Below, in pieces: positions 10,301 to 18,761 of a DNA stretch of 64,000 bases. The translations under genes and the position numbers were made by a program. The stretch lies in contig JASJCT010000044.1 in NCBI GenBank assembly GCA_030065855.1, forward strand, positions 1 through 64,000, in the 5' to 3' direction. The stretch is from Myxococcota bacterium. Its GTDB lineage: Bacteria; Myxococcota_A; Polyangia; JAAYKL01. The notes below the pieces were generated by a model. The model had not been told where the DNA came from. It ran no database searches and saw only the letters and a program-made list of their open reading frames with translations. How positions within the stretch are numbered: the first letter of the stretch is position 1; every line of letters starts with the position of its first letter.

Positions 10301-10833
10301 TTGTTTTGAACTTCGAGGTAGAAGTGGCCAGGTTCGAACAGATCCCGGAGCGAGGCTGCAGCCTCCTTGGCCCGCTCAAATCCACCGATGCGAAAGGCGG
10401 TGGCTACCTCCCCACCCAAGCAGGCAGTGGATCCAACGAGCCCGGCGGTATGCTTTTTCAACAGGGCTTTATCGATGCGGGGTCTGTAATAAAATCCCTC
10501 TAGATATCCCATAGATACGAGATACTTAAGGTTCCGATACCCCTCGTCGTTGCGAGCCAGGAGAATGAGGTGGTGATTGGCCCGTTCTGTGCGGTCCCGA
10601 CGATCGGCAAGGGCAACGTATACTTCGCAGCCGATGATCGGCTTGATGCCAGCGGAAATCGCCCGTGTGTAAAAATCCACCGTGCCAAACATATTGCCGT
10701 GATCCGTAACAGCCACTGCTGGCATGCCAAAGGCCTTGACCTGATCGGTGAGCTCGGACAGGCGAACCGCGCCATCGAGCAGGGAATACTGGCTGTGCAA
10801 ATGAAGGTGAATAAAATCTACAGTGCGTGACAT
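7309..10833 (-). CDS. dnaE: DNA polymerase III subunit alpha
   Basis: 1174 residues, the usual DnaE1 length. It is the replicative polymerase subunit. The N-terminal PHP domain (HLHLHSQYSLLDGA at residues 9-22, then TDHGN near 44) keeps the metal-binding histidines that are lost in some enterobacterial homologues, so phosphoesterase/proofreading activity is possible. The polymerase core shows GPGRGSGAGSLVAY near 370 and the catalytic PDFDIDF motif near 402-408. The fingers and helix-hairpin-helix (FGLGAIKGVGDAA near 835) follow, and the C-terminus has an OB-fold (IALAGMVMEYRQKTTK). No complete dnaX- or dnaQ-type gene is nearby. The Shine-Dalgarno is weak. Monocistronic as far as visible. Confidence 0.97.
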   Translation of the reverse strand: MSRTVDFIHLHLHSQYSLLDGAVRLSELTDQVKAFGMPAVAVTDHGNMFGTVDFYTRAISAGIKPIIGCEVYVALADRRDRTERANHHLILLARNDEGYRNLKYLVSMGYLEGFYYRPRIDKALLKKHTAGLVGSTACLGGEVATAFRIGGFERAKEAAASLRDLFEPGHFYLEVQNNGYDGQSELNNALRRIGQELEIPLLATNDVHYLKSSDAKAHNVLMCIPKGVTLDDPKADRRYTDQLYLRTGDEMMTALSDYPDAVENTLKVAEMCAEVNPTGPISLPSYAIPEGQTLEAHLRQMAHKGLDRRFGEFEKVGKLVDKRTYRQRLDGEIDVISEMGFPGYFLIVQDFIDYAKREDIPVGPGRGSGAGSLVAYALRITNLDPIPLGLLFERFLNPERVSMPDFDIDFCKDRREEVIAYVVEQYGKDNVGQIATFHQLKSRSAVRDVGRVMGMSYAEVDRIARLVPEGPNVTLREAMKTEPRLKEARERDARVDTLLDYAERLENLNRHAGMHAAGVVIGNRPLWEYVPVFKGTDRDQVAHLVSQFDMKFVEKAGLVKFDFLGLKTLTVIDTAVKLINKRPDCREPFDIDSIKLDDADVYALISQGNTWGVFQLESRGFQELLRRLQPDCFEDIVAAVALYRPGPLEGGMVDQFVECKHGRQPITYPHQKLETVLKETYGVIVYQEQVMQAAQILAGYSLGAADIMRRAMGKKKPKEMAKERLKFVAGAEENSIDAAKANDIFELIDKFAGYGFNKSHSAAYALITYQTAWLKTRYPVEFEAALLTCDREDTDKVARYIRAGRAMGVEVRPPDINLSSRDFSVTYAPDAPEQCDILFGLGAIKGVGDAALTTIFSAREEDPFSDIFDFASRVDLSKVNKGVVESLIKAGAFDATAEASGIDRGQIFGVLDLALERGRSAQRDRESGQISLFSTFEGPADTNGGALDVAPRYEEVPRWDERTLLAHEKEAIGFYMSGHPMDKHAAEAKRLSDGTTEIVSTRKNGDKIALAGMVMEYRQKTTKTGKRLALFTIEDLVGRVEVVVYSEVLEKVADILPSDDPILIRGAVRVDKRSEGETRSIMLSEAIPLQEVRSKNTREVHVHLDALAFQVEAMAELKSLLEQHPGRCDTFIEIVHSGSFKTTLALPEQFRVAPSDALIDTIESLPGVKQIEFR

Positions 10834-10954
10834 GGGGTCATCTTCATTTCTAGAGGGGTCTGGGTCAAGGGATTAAAATGAGGAATTGATGAGGACGAGA
10901 GCTGCAGAGGTATCGAGGTTGGGTTACACTTAGCTCGTGAGAAAGGATAACGCG

Positions 10955-11845
10955 ATGCGGATAAACCCCTTAACAAAACTGCTTGTCATTGGATGGTTGT
11001 GCGTATGGTTGACACCCTTTGGATGCGGTAACGATAGCTCAGAGAATGAACAAAATAATACAGGCGGCGATGCAGATACAGACACAGACGCGGATACTGA
11101 CAGTTGTACTGACACACAATCTCCTATGGAAAATGAGATACGCATCATGTTCCTGCACCACAGCACCGGGGGCAATATATTAAACGGTGGTGTTCTCACA
11201 CTATTTCATGACCATAACAATGCCAACGGAACAGCGTATGAGTTCAACCATACGAGCTTTCCCAAATCTTCCCCTTACGGGTGGAATAACTACCCCTATG
11301 ACTACTGGAACATCTGGGTCAGAAACGCGGGAAATGGGCCGTACATGGAAGAGCCCACGCTGGAAATGCTCGCCGAAGAATACGATGTCATCATATGGAA
11401 ACACTGCTTTCCGGTGAGCAAGGTGCTCGATAATACCCAATCACCCGACATTTCGTCGGAGCGGAAATCCAGAGAAAACTATGAGCTTCAATATGCGGCC
11501 CTTAAGGATAAAATGCTGTCATTTCCACAGGTTCGCTTTATCGTGTGGACTGGGGCGGCCCTGGTAGCAGGGGAAACAGAAGCAGACTGGGCCCAAAACG
11601 CAAAGGCATTCTTTGATTGGGTAACGGGCAGTTGGGATGAGTGTGGCGACAACATTTATGTTTGGGATTTCTGGGAACTGGAGACACAGGGAGACATTTA
11701 CATGAAGGATGACTTTGCCGTCTCCCCCAATGACTCGCACCCCAATGAGCAGTTCTCAGAAACCGCGGGCGAGTTGTTTTTTAACCGCATTATCGATGTC
11801 ATTGAAGGACGTGGGGATATGGGCAGTCTTACTGGAGAAAAGTAA
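10955..11845 (+). CDS. Lipoprotein with SGNH-hydrolase-like domain, paralogue 1 of 3
   Basis: 296 residues. The ATG at 10955 is preceded by AAAGGA at good spacing; a GTG at 10937 is less likely. A signal peptide ends at an atypical lipobox (TPFGC, Cys24) followed by a short Asp-Thr stalk. The conserved domain begins FLHHSTGGNIL (residues about 66-77), and contains SPYGWNNYPYDYWNIW, VIIWKHCFPVSK, FIVWTGAALV and a terminal DSHPN near residue 260. The Ser/His arrangement (HHS early, D-x-H late) resembles SGNH/GDSL hydrolase blocks I and V; that assignment is inference, not a recognised family. Two paralogues follow directly. The highly conserved Trp/Tyr-rich segment suggests carbohydrate binding or deacylation on the cell surface. 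Confidence 0.8.
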   Translation: MRINPLTKLLVIGWLCVWLTPFGCGNDSSENEQNNTGGDADTDTDADTDSCTDTQSPMENEIRIMFLHHSTGGNILNGGVLTLFHDHNNANGTAYEFNHTSFPKSSPYGWNNYPYDYWNIWVRNAGNGPYMEEPTLEMLAEEYDVIIWKHCFPVSKVLDNTQSPDISSERKSRENYELQYAALKDKMLSFPQVRFIVWTGAALVAGETEADWAQNAKAFFDWVTGSWDECGDNIYVWDFWELETQGDIYMKDDFAVSPNDSHPNEQFSETAGELFFNRIIDVIEGRGDMGSLTGEK

Positions 11846-11899
11846 CTGTTAATGGGTGCATAGACATGTACCGAGCCTGTTTTAAGGAGGAGAAAAAAG

Positions 11900-13036
11900 A
11901 TGAAAAGAGGCGTTAACCATCCACGTATCTCAAATCTATTATTCCTGTTCCTTGTGACGCTCATTGGAATGGGAAAAGCGGGGTGCAGCGATAGCGACAA
12001 GGACACGCCGTCGGGTACAAGCGACAGCGACACAGATACGGATACGGACACCGACTCGGACACAGATACGGACACGGACGCTGACACGGATGCTGACACG
12101 GATGCGGACACTGACGCGGACACGGATGCGGACACGGACGCTGACACCGATACGGACACAGATGTCGACACGGACACGGACACGGATACGGACACCGACA
12201 CGGATACGGACACGGATACGGACACGGATACGGACACTGACACAGACACGGACACAGATACGGACACAGACACCGATACGGACACGGACTCAGATACCAG
12301 CACGGACACGGATTCTGATATGGGACCGGATGTGAAGATTGTATTGCTGCGCCACAGCACCGGCGCCAATGTGGTAAGTGGCGGTGTCATCACGTGGTTT
12401 AACTCGTACAACAGCTCAAACGGAAAAAACTACCAGTTCTCTACGCTGAGTTTTCCCAAATCTTCCCCTTACGGCTGGAACAACTACCCCTATGACTACT
12501 GGAACATCTGGATAGCTCATGCCGGATCCACGCCTTACATGGAAGAACCGACGTTAGAGATGCTCACTGAAGAGTACGATGTCATCGTATGGAAACACTG
12601 CTTTCCAGTTAGCAGGGTGCTCGACGATACGCAATCACCCGACATTTCATCGGACCGCAAATCCAGGGAAAACTACGAGCTTCAGTATGAAGCGCTAAAG
12701 GCAAAGATGCGCGAATTTCCATCTGTTCGGTTTGTTGTGTGGACCGGAGCCGCGCTCGTCGAAGCCCAAAGCAATGAGACCTGGGCCCAAAACGCAAAGG
12801 CCTTTTTCGATTGGGTAAAAAGCGATTGGGATGAGAAAGGCGACAACATTTATATCTGGGATTTCTGGGAGTTGGAAACCGAAGGGGGGATTTACATGCT
12901 GGACGAAAAGGCCGTCTCCTCGACCGACTCCCACCCAAACACAGCATTTTCCGCTGAGGTGGCCCCACTATTTTCTAATCGCATCGTCGATGTTATAGAG
13001 GGACGAGGGGATATTGGAAGCCTGACCGGAGAATAA
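11900..13036 (+). CDS. Lipoprotein with long Asp-Thr stalk and SGNH-like domain, paralogue 2 of 3
   Basis: 378 residues; AAGGAGG lies 9 nt before the ATG. After the signal peptide and Cys (KAGC) comes roughly 100 residues of almost pure Asp/Thr with occasional Ser, Ala and Val, encoded by an imperfect 6-bp tandem repeat at 12024-12318. The C-terminal 240 residues are the same domain as in the neighbours: RHSTGANVV in place of HHSTGGNIL (first His replaced by Arg), VIVWKHCFPVSR, and DSHPN near the end. The stalk presumably holds the domain away from the outer membrane and may bind calcium. The three genes are close together and probably form an operon. Confidence 0.85.
   Translation: MKRGVNHPRISNLLFLFLVTLIGMGKAGCSDSDKDTPSGTSDSDTDTDTDTDSDTDTDTDADTDADTDADTDADTDADTDADTDTDTDVDTDTDTDTDTDTDTDTDTDTDTDTDTDTDTDTDTDTDTDTDSDTSTDTDSDMGPDVKIVLLRHSTGANVVSGGVITWFNSYNSSNGKNYQFSTLSFPKSSPYGWNNYPYDYWNIWIAHAGSTPYMEEPTLEMLTEEYDVIVWKHCFPVSRVLDDTQSPDISSDRKSRENYELQYEALKAKMREFPSVRFVVWTGAALVEAQSNETWAQNAKAFFDWVKSDWDEKGDNIYIWDFWELETEGGIYMLDEKAVSSTDSHPNTAFSAEVAPLFSNRIVDVIEGRGDIGSLTGE
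12024..12318 (+). repeat. Imperfect 6-bp minisatellite encoding (Asp-Thr)n
   Basis: Units such as GACACG, GATACG and GACACA repeat about 50 times in frame. Because the period is a multiple of three, copy-number changes would alter stalk length without breaking the reading frame. Similar but shorter Asp/Thr tracts occur in the paralogue at 10955 and, with Glu, in the protease gene at 38013-38981. Confidence 0.95.
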
Positions 13037-13068
13037 CCCTCGGAAACTGCCACCAAACGGAGGAAATC

Positions 13069-13965
13069 ATGAAAAGTATCGCGTCTCTAGCCGGCGTTTT
13101 TGGCGCTTTTATATTTTTGCTTATGCTAAGCCCCGTCTTCTTCTACTGCAATAAATCTGAAGCAGAGCCGAGCGAAGCGTCCTCAGTAACGTCAGAGGGA
13201 AAAGAACAGTCAAGAACGAAAAAGGGCGGGACATCAAAAATGACCCAATTGGCTCCCATGGGTCGCAATGCAAAAATCCTGTTCTTGCACCACAGTACCG
13301 GCGGCAACATTCTAAACGGCGGCCTGATGCAATGGCTTCGTTCCTATAACGCTACAAATGGTACTGCCTACCGTTTCGAAAATGCAAAGTTTCCCAAAGC
13401 CTCTCCCTATGGCTGGCATAACTACCCGTTTGATTATTGGAATATTTGGGTCAATCACGCGGGGAACAGACCGTATAAAGAAGAACCAACGTTGGAGATG
13501 CTGACCAGAGAAAACGATGTCATTGTCTGGAAGCACTGTTATCCGGTCAGTAGGATCGAGAAAGATACGGGGTCTCCAAAGATCTCTTCGGACAGAAAGT
13601 CCATTGAAAACTACAAGCTGCAATACAACGCGCTGAAAAAGAAGATGCATACATTTCCCAAGGTTCGCTTCCTCGTCTGGACCGGGGCTGCCCTTGTAAA
13701 AGGCCAAACCCAAAAGCACCAAGCCAAAAATGCAAAGGCTTTTTTCGACTGGGTTCGAAATAAGTGGGACGAGCCCTGTGACAACATTTTTCTCTGGGAT
13801 TTCTGGGAATTGGAGACCGAGGGGGGGATGTACATGAAAGATGCGTACGCTGTTTCTCCTAGGGATTCCCACCCCAATCCCCAGTTTTCGGCAAAGGTCG
13901 CTCCCCTGTTCGGCAGGCGCATCGTCGATGTGATTCAAGGCAAGGACAAGCGCTGTGGTGGCTAG
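13069..13965 (+). CDS. Lipoprotein/secreted protein with SGNH-like domain, paralogue 3 of 3
   Basis: 298 residues; CGGAGGA precedes the ATG by about 6 nt. Signal peptide (FIFLLMLSPVFFYC) with a possible lipidated Cys, but no Asp-Thr stalk: the linker is a short polar, Lys/Ser/Glu-rich segment. The domain has FLHHSTGGNIL, SPYGWHNYPFDYWNIW, VIVWKHCYPVSR, FLVWTGAALV and DSHPNPQFS, so it keeps the motif pair seen in paralogue 1. Its last 11 bp overlap the start of the methyltransferase gene, so the two are probably translationally coupled. Confidence 0.82.
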   Translation: MKSIASLAGVFGAFIFLLMLSPVFFYCNKSEAEPSEASSVTSEGKEQSRTKKGGTSKMTQLAPMGRNAKILFLHHSTGGNILNGGLMQWLRSYNATNGTAYRFENAKFPKASPYGWHNYPFDYWNIWVNHAGNRPYKEEPTLEMLTRENDVIVWKHCYPVSRIEKDTGSPKISSDRKSIENYKLQYNALKKKMHTFPKVRFLVWTGAALVKGQTQKHQAKNAKAFFDWVRNKWDEPCDNIFLWDFWELETEGGMYMKDAYAVSPRDSHPNPQFSAKVAPLFGRRIVDVIQGKDKRCGG

Positions 13966-14866
13966 GGCTCAATCAGACACTCGTTTGGCGGATCTCCGGG
14001 CACGTCTCGAAAACAGCCTCGAGATATTGCCTGACAAGCCTTTGGAGACGGCGGAAACCACGTTTGCCGCGCTGGCTCACCTTGCCGCGGGAAATCCCAT
14101 GGGCATTTACCGCAGCCAACAGCAGGCCCTACCAGATCTCGATGAAGCCGCTATGGAACGCCTGAAGGATCTGGTGGAAAAAAGGCTCTCAGGGATTCCC
14201 CTGGCCCATCTCACGGGCCGGCAGGATTTTATGGGGTTGGAATTCCTGAGCAGTGCCCAGGCACTCATACCGAGACGTGAGACCGAGATTCTGGGGCGCA
14301 GCGCGCTGGAAGTCGTCGTCGATATTGCGCAGCAGCAGGCCCAGGTCGACGTTTTAGACGTCTGCTGCGGTATGGGAAATATTCTGCTCTCCATCCTCAA
14401 TCAGGAGGCCAGTGCCCGGGGCTTTGGATCGGACATCTCAGTCGAGGCAGTTGCATTGGCCCAAAGAAACGCTGTCCACCTACAGCTTGAAGATCGGGTC
14501 ACATTTCGAGCAGGAGACTTGTTCAACCCCTTTGACGAAGACGCGTTTCTTAGCTTTTTCGATATTATCACGTGCAATCCACCCTATATCTCCGCCAAGA
14601 ACGTCGGGGCCATGCCCAGTGAAATCTCCGAACACGAGCCGCGTCTGGCCTTTGACGGCGGCCCATTTGGCATTGGGATTTTGTACCGACTGATCAAAGA
14701 GGCGGTTCGCTTTCTAAAACCCGGGGGCTGGCTCTGTTTCGAGGTGGGCCTGGGACAGGGGCCGCCAATGCTCAAGCGGATGAACAACCAAACCGATTGG
14801 GCAAACGTAAGCACCGTAGCAGACGAGGCTGGCGCACCGCGCTGCATCGCAGCCCAGATCAAGTAG
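13955..14866 (+). CDS. prmC: PrmC/HemK-like N5-glutamine methyltransferase
   Basis: 303 residues from a GTG (13955 or 13958) inside the end of the preceding gene. The SAM-binding motif I is VLDVCCGMGN (near residue 130) and the hallmark catalytic motif is NPPYIS near 209. Family members methylate the Gln of the GGQ motif in release factors. The N-terminal substrate-recognition helices are present but diverged (LIPRRETEIL corresponds to the usual IPRPETE). The last segment has LKPGGWLCFEVGLGQG. Adjacent to no prfA here, so the precise substrate is an inference; a related protein methyltransferase cannot be excluded. Confidence 0.82.
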   Translation: MVARAQSDTRLADLRARLENSLEILPDKPLETAETTFAALAHLAAGNPMGIYRSQQQALPDLDEAAMERLKDLVEKRLSGIPLAHLTGRQDFMGLEFLSSAQALIPRRETEILGRSALEVVVDIAQQQAQVDVLDVCCGMGNILLSILNQEASARGFGSDISVEAVALAQRNAVHLQLEDRVTFRAGDLFNPFDEDAFLSFFDIITCNPPYISAKNVGAMPSEISEHEPRLAFDGGPFGIGILYRLIKEAVRFLKPGGWLCFEVGLGQGPPMLKRMNNQTDWANVSTVADEAGAPRCIAAQIK

Positions 14867-14954
14867 AAATGCCCGCCCGGTCGTTGACCTTCAATTGACA
14901 TTCAGTGCAGCACTGGTAAAATATGGCAATCAAGTCGCCAAAAAGGAAGCATAA

Positions 14955-16106
14955 ATGGCGAGATTGAGGAGATTTTTCCAAGATCCAGGTGGCAGCTACT
15001 TCCTCTTTGGCCCGCGCGGGACAGGAAAAACCACCTGGCTTAAGCAAGCGCTCAAAGAAGCGCTGTTTCTCGATCTGTTAGAGCCAAAGCTGCATCGCGA
15101 GCTTTCAGCGCGACCAGAACGCCTCAGCGAGTTGGCCCTTGGTCATACCGGGGACACCATCGTCGTAGACGAGATACAGAAGTGCCCGGCGCTCCTCGAC
15201 GTGGTTCACAAGCTCATCGAGGACGAGGCTTCAAAGCGATTTATCCTCACCGGATCTAGTTCGAGGAAGCTCAAGCGCACCGGCGTGAACCTACTGGCCG
15301 GCAGAGCGCTCAGAAAATCGATGCATCCCTTTTTGGCGACAGAAATGGGTGCTGATTTCAATCTCGATATCGCGTTGCACCAGGGCCTTTTGCCCCTGGT
15401 ATGGGATTCTGGGAATCAGGTGGAGACACTAGACGCATACGTGGCACTTTACTTGAGAGAAGAAGTGCAAATGGAAGGCCTGGTCCGCAACATTGGAAGC
15501 TTTTCCCGATTTTTAGAGGTCGCCAGCTTTTCTCACGGCACGGTCATAAATGTCTCTGGCATTGCACGGGAATGTCAGGTTAGCAGGAAGACCGTTGAAG
15601 GGTATTTGGAGATCGCAGAGGATCTGCTTCTTTCTTACAGAGTGCCAGTGTTTCAGAGGCGTGCCAAGCGCCACCTCTCGGCCCATCCCAAGTTCTATTT
15701 ATTCGATACCGGTGTTTATCACAGCCTCCGCCCCCAAGGGCCGTTAGACCGGCCTTCTGAGATACACGGTCCGGCGCTGGAGGGCCTTGTCGGCCAACAC
15801 CTGAGAGCCTGGATCGACTACTCGACCGGGAAGCAAAGGTTATATTTCTGGAGAACCAAGTCAGGCGTCGAGGTGGATTTCGTGATCTACGGCGACGGCA
15901 TTTTCACCGCGATAGAAGTAAAAAACGCTTCGGCCGTGTCCAGCCGAGATACCAAGGGTCTCAGGACCTTTCTCGCTGACTATCCCGAAGCTGTGGCCTA
16001 TCTCCTCTATCGGGGAAAAGAACGTCTCAAAATCGGACCCGTGACCTGTCTTCCGGTAGAAGCATTCCTACTCGCATTATCTCCTAATGGGGATTTTCCA
16101 GCATGA
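14955..16106 (+). CDS. AAA ATPase with DUF4143 domain
   Basis: 383 residues with AAAAGGAAG upstream of the ATG. Walker A is GPRGTGKTTW (residues 19-28) and Walker B is TIVVDEIQK near 68, followed by ILTGSSSRKL. A winged-helix-like segment (INVSGIARECQVSRKTVEGYLEI) links to the DUF4143 domain, whose EVDFVI...AIEVKN pattern resembles a PD-(D/E)XK nuclease fold. Such proteins are frequent in bacteria and archaea, often near toxin-antitoxin or defence genes, but their role is not established. Single gene between the methyltransferase and a convergent operon. Confidence 0.85.
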   Translation: MARLRRFFQDPGGSYFLFGPRGTGKTTWLKQALKEALFLDLLEPKLHRELSARPERLSELALGHTGDTIVVDEIQKCPALLDVVHKLIEDEASKRFILTGSSSRKLKRTGVNLLAGRALRKSMHPFLATEMGADFNLDIALHQGLLPLVWDSGNQVETLDAYVALYLREEVQMEGLVRNIGSFSRFLEVASFSHGTVINVSGIARECQVSRKTVEGYLEIAEDLLLSYRVPVFQRRAKRHLSAHPKFYLFDTGVYHSLRPQGPLDRPSEIHGPALEGLVGQHLRAWIDYSTGKQRLYFWRTKSGVEVDFVIYGDGIFTAIEVKNASAVSSRDTKGLRTFLADYPEAVAYLLYRGKERLKIGPVTCLPVEAFLLALSPNGDFPA

Positions 16107-16158
16107 TGTGTGCAAAGACTCGGCATGAACCATTGGGTTCACTTCATCAACCCATTGC

Positions 16159-17190
16159 TTATCGGATCCATACCCCGTGTTCGAGGCGCCATATGAGCGC
16201 CGGACCGACGATAATGAGGGTGGTGAGCGCAGTAAATCCAGCCATCAATGCAAGTGCGCGGCGTTGGCGCTTTTGGGCATAGCACGCAGTGCTCGGCGCT
16301 TTAGACGCAGCCAGGACGCATATGGGCACTGTTACCCCCTCGAGAACGAGAAGCGCGAGGCCACCGAATATAAAGAACCCAATGCCGTAGTGGTCGGGTA
16401 AAAACAGACAATACGGACAGGTGTGGTGCAACACCCCGTAGTGATACGCGGCAAATAACCGCACCAGGGCGTGGCTGGCCACCCACGCCCAGGCAAGTGA
16501 AACAAGGGCGACAGAGACCGCTTTAAATGGGCTGCCACGGCGTTTTTTTACAGCGGCCATCCACCCGGTCCAGCTGACAAGCACTACTGACCCCGCGAGA
16601 AAGATTCCCACCAAGACAGTATCAGAAAGCCAGAACACCTCTCCTGTCTCCGCGATAGTAGTGTCGTAGACAGCTGCACAGCAATCCACTACCCGGGTTA
16701 TGTCGAGATGACCCAGGGCTGCGAGATGATGCCATATTGCAACAGCTACCAGGGGAACACAGAACAATCCCAAGCGAGCAGACGCGGTCGTCAGGGGGGC
16801 CACGGGTGTGGCGTAATTCAACCTATCGAGTGTGCGCCACGCATACACCCCCGCCAAGGCAATGCACCGCAGGAGCAATGCGCTCGCGAGTCGATTACCA
16901 GAGGCCTGTACCGCGCCCATACCACACATGGCGCCTGGTATGAGGCCGGGCAATACCGATGTAATGGCCACCAGCGCAGCGACCGTGCTGATTATCCAGA
17001 CAATGAGGATAGCGCGGCCAATAAGAGCAGCTGTTTCAGCGCGTCTTTCCAGCAGGAGCTGATGTTGTGTGGCAGCCCCGCCCTGCCATCCCAAGGCGAT
17101 CCTGACCTGGATCGCTGCCAAGATGCACACGGCCACTGCGGTCATCGTGTCGAGTGCAATGATGACTAGCAGTACCGGCTGCCATATCAT
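16159..17190 (-). CDS. Polytopic membrane protein with CPYC motif, last gene of the nosL operon
   Basis: 343 residues with about eight hydrophobic segments. The ATG at 17190 overlaps the stop of the ATPase gene as ATGA, which decides this start over the longer frame to 17226. A histidine/cysteine cluster, HHTCPYCLFLPDH (about residues 260-272), lies at a membrane boundary and could bind a metal or act in thiol chemistry. No family could be named. Its strict coupling to nosL and an ABC pair suggests a part in metal (copper) handling; this is inferred from context only. Confidence 0.75.
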   Translation of the reverse strand: MIWQPVLLVIIALDTMTAVAVCILAAIQVRIALGWQGGAATQHQLLLERRAETAALIGRAILIVWIISTVAALVAITSVLPGLIPGAMCGMGAVQASGNRLASALLLRCIALAGVYAWRTLDRLNYATPVAPLTTASARLGLFCVPLVAVAIWHHLAALGHLDITRVVDCCAAVYDTTIAETGEVFWLSDTVLVGIFLAGSVVLVSWTGWMAAVKKRRGSPFKAVSVALVSLAWAWVASHALVRLFAAYHYGVLHHTCPYCLFLPDHYGIGFFIFGGLALLVLEGVTVPICVLAASKAPSTACYAQKRQRRALALMAGFTALTTLIIVGPALIWRLEHGVWIR

Positions 17191-17885
17191 GGGCGCGGTT
17201 CCATGATGCCGTTTAAAAGGGTCCACGTTACATCGGGTTGCAGGCGTTTGATGAAAGCCAGGTCATGGGTAGCAACTGCGATGACTGCACCTCGTACCTT
17301 GGCCTGCTCAATACCGGCGACAACCCGTTCGCAGCCTTCGGGATCCTGAAACGACGTGGGCTCGTCGAGAAACAAAAACCGCCGGTTGCCAATTAAAGCC
17401 CGGACAATGCCCATGCGCCGTCGTTCTCCACCAGACAAACTTACTGCAGCCCGGTCCTTTAGATGGATCAATCCCATCTGCTCGAGTGCAGTGCATCCAA
17501 GGTCTTTAAGCGCGCGCATATGCTTTGCATAGGGCAGCAGCGGTAGGATGACATTATCGAGCACTGTCTCGTCTTCGAAAAAATACGCCTTTTGAAATGC
17601 GACGCCAACTTGAGATCTGTAGCGATCCCGGTGGGGGGCGGTGTACCTCGAAATCGGGACCCCATCGGCCATCACCACACCTGATGTGGGCCGATCTAGG
17701 CCGGCCAAAATGTGCAACAAGCTGGTCTTGCCCGTGCCCACTGGTCCTGTAATCGCCGAAACAGTTCCAGGATCAAACCTGCAGTTCACCTCGCTCAAAA
17801 TAGTCTTCTCAGCGGTTGCATCGACTTTTTTTTTGAGGACCACCTGGATGCATTGGATGCCGGATTCGCTCATTTGGGGTGCCAT
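17187..17885 (-). CDS. ABC transporter ATP-binding protein (LolD/MacB type)
   Basis: 232 residues. Walker A GPVGTGKTSL (residues about 46-55), Q-loop VGVAFQKAYFF, signature LSGGERRRMG, Walker B RFLFLDEPTS and the H-loop ATHDL are all present, so it should be active. The start follows the stop of the permease gene directly, and its own stop overlaps the next gene. Partner of the adjacent FtsX-like permease. In nos clusters the ABC pair NosF/NosY accompanies NosL, but this ATPase looks more like the LolD/MacB group. Confidence 0.9.
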   Translation of the reverse strand: MAPQMSESGIQCIQVVLKKKVDATAEKTILSEVNCRFDPGTVSAITGPVGTGKTSLLHILAGLDRPTSGVVMADGVPISRYTAPHRDRYRSQVGVAFQKAYFFEDETVLDNVILPLLPYAKHMRALKDLGCTALEQMGLIHLKDRAAVSLSGGERRRMGIVRALIGNRRFLFLDEPTSFQDPEGCERVVAGIEQAKVRGAVIAVATHDLAFIKRLQPDVTWTLLNGIMEPRP

Positions 17886-18761
17886 CTATTTCAACATCTC
17901 GGATGGATCAACCGTCGCTGCTCTGAACACCGGCCACAGGGCAGCCAAGAGCCAGGGCACAACCACCACTGCAAGCACGACGAAAATCGTCCTCATCACC
18001 CCGCCGACCGAGATCGCGATCACATCGGAAGGCAATTGCCAGCAGAGCAGCCGACCGCCTAGCAGTGATCCATTGGGCTTGAAAACGATCATTGCACTCG
18101 CCGCAAGGCCCGCTGCTGCGCCGGGAATGCCGATGATAAGTCCTTGAAACAGCCGCACGCGCACCATGTGTTGAGTGCGCCATCCCAGGGCTTTGAGCAA
18201 GCCCATGTGGCGCCCGATCTCATTTCGATACCCAGCTGCGGTCATTGCCAATAGCACGAGTCCCAGGACTGCTGGCACAGCTACTACCATCAGCAGTGTG
18301 CCGTGGCGCCAGAGAATATCGGCAAATCGCTTCTTCCCATCCTCTCGCGTTATCGCGCGCATGGGCGAATGCAACGCTTCAGCCAAATCCGGCAGTATGG
18401 CCGTTGACTCGGCATCGTGAAAGACATCTACCTCAATGGCCTGGCCTATGTTACCTGCCCCCGCACCATTATTGCCCATCTGCGCGCTCACAACGCCGCG
18501 GACCGATCGCGTCTTTTGGAGTGCATGGGCAGTGTCCATTGGTGAGAGGCAGCCTGCATCGACTCGTTTTATTGCAATGTCCGGCCCCCTGTCCAAGGCT
18601 TGGTGGATAGCATTAACAATGCTCTCGGTGAGAAACAAAGGGGTGCTGACCACACACGACACAGCAAATAGCACGAACAACATCAAAGCATTGGTACCTG
18701 GTTTTTTGGCAACATCCCGCAACGCTCGCTGCACCAGCAGGCTTGACCCCGAACCTCTCAC
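17886..18761 (-). CDS. FtsX-like ABC permease
   Basis: 291 residues from a GTG at 18761 that overlaps the stop of nosL (GTGA); the longer frame running into nosL is rejected. One N-terminal membrane segment (LMLFVLFAVSCVVSTPLFL), an extracytoplasmic domain of about 100 residues, then three C-terminal membrane helices of the FtsX/MacB fold (LMVVAVPAVLGLVLLAMTAA, a cytoplasmic coupling segment MGLLKALGWRTQHM, and two more). Works with the following ATPase. The substrate is unknown; mechanotransmission or lipoprotein/metal-carrier release are possible for this fold. Confidence 0.82.
   Translation of the reverse strand: MRGSGSSLLVQRALRDVAKKPGTNALMLFVLFAVSCVVSTPLFLTESIVNAIHQALDRGPDIAIKRVDAGCLSPMDTAHALQKTRSVRGVVSAQMGNNGAGAGNIGQAIEVDVFHDAESTAILPDLAEALHSPMRAITREDGKKRFADILWRHGTLLMVVAVPAVLGLVLLAMTAAGYRNEIGRHMGLLKALGWRTQHMVRVRLFQGLIIGIPGAAAGLAASAMIVFKPNGSLLGGRLLCWQLPSDVIAISVGGVMRTIFVVLAVVVVPWLLAALWPVFRAATVDPSEMLK

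Noticed and set aside
11698-12411. Minus-strand ORF of SerVal repeats
   Set aside because: It is the antisense of the Asp-Thr minisatellite; no ribosome-binding site or sensible N-terminus.
14584-14901. Minus-strand ORFs within the PrmC-like gene
   Set aside because: Antisense shadows without recognisable motifs.
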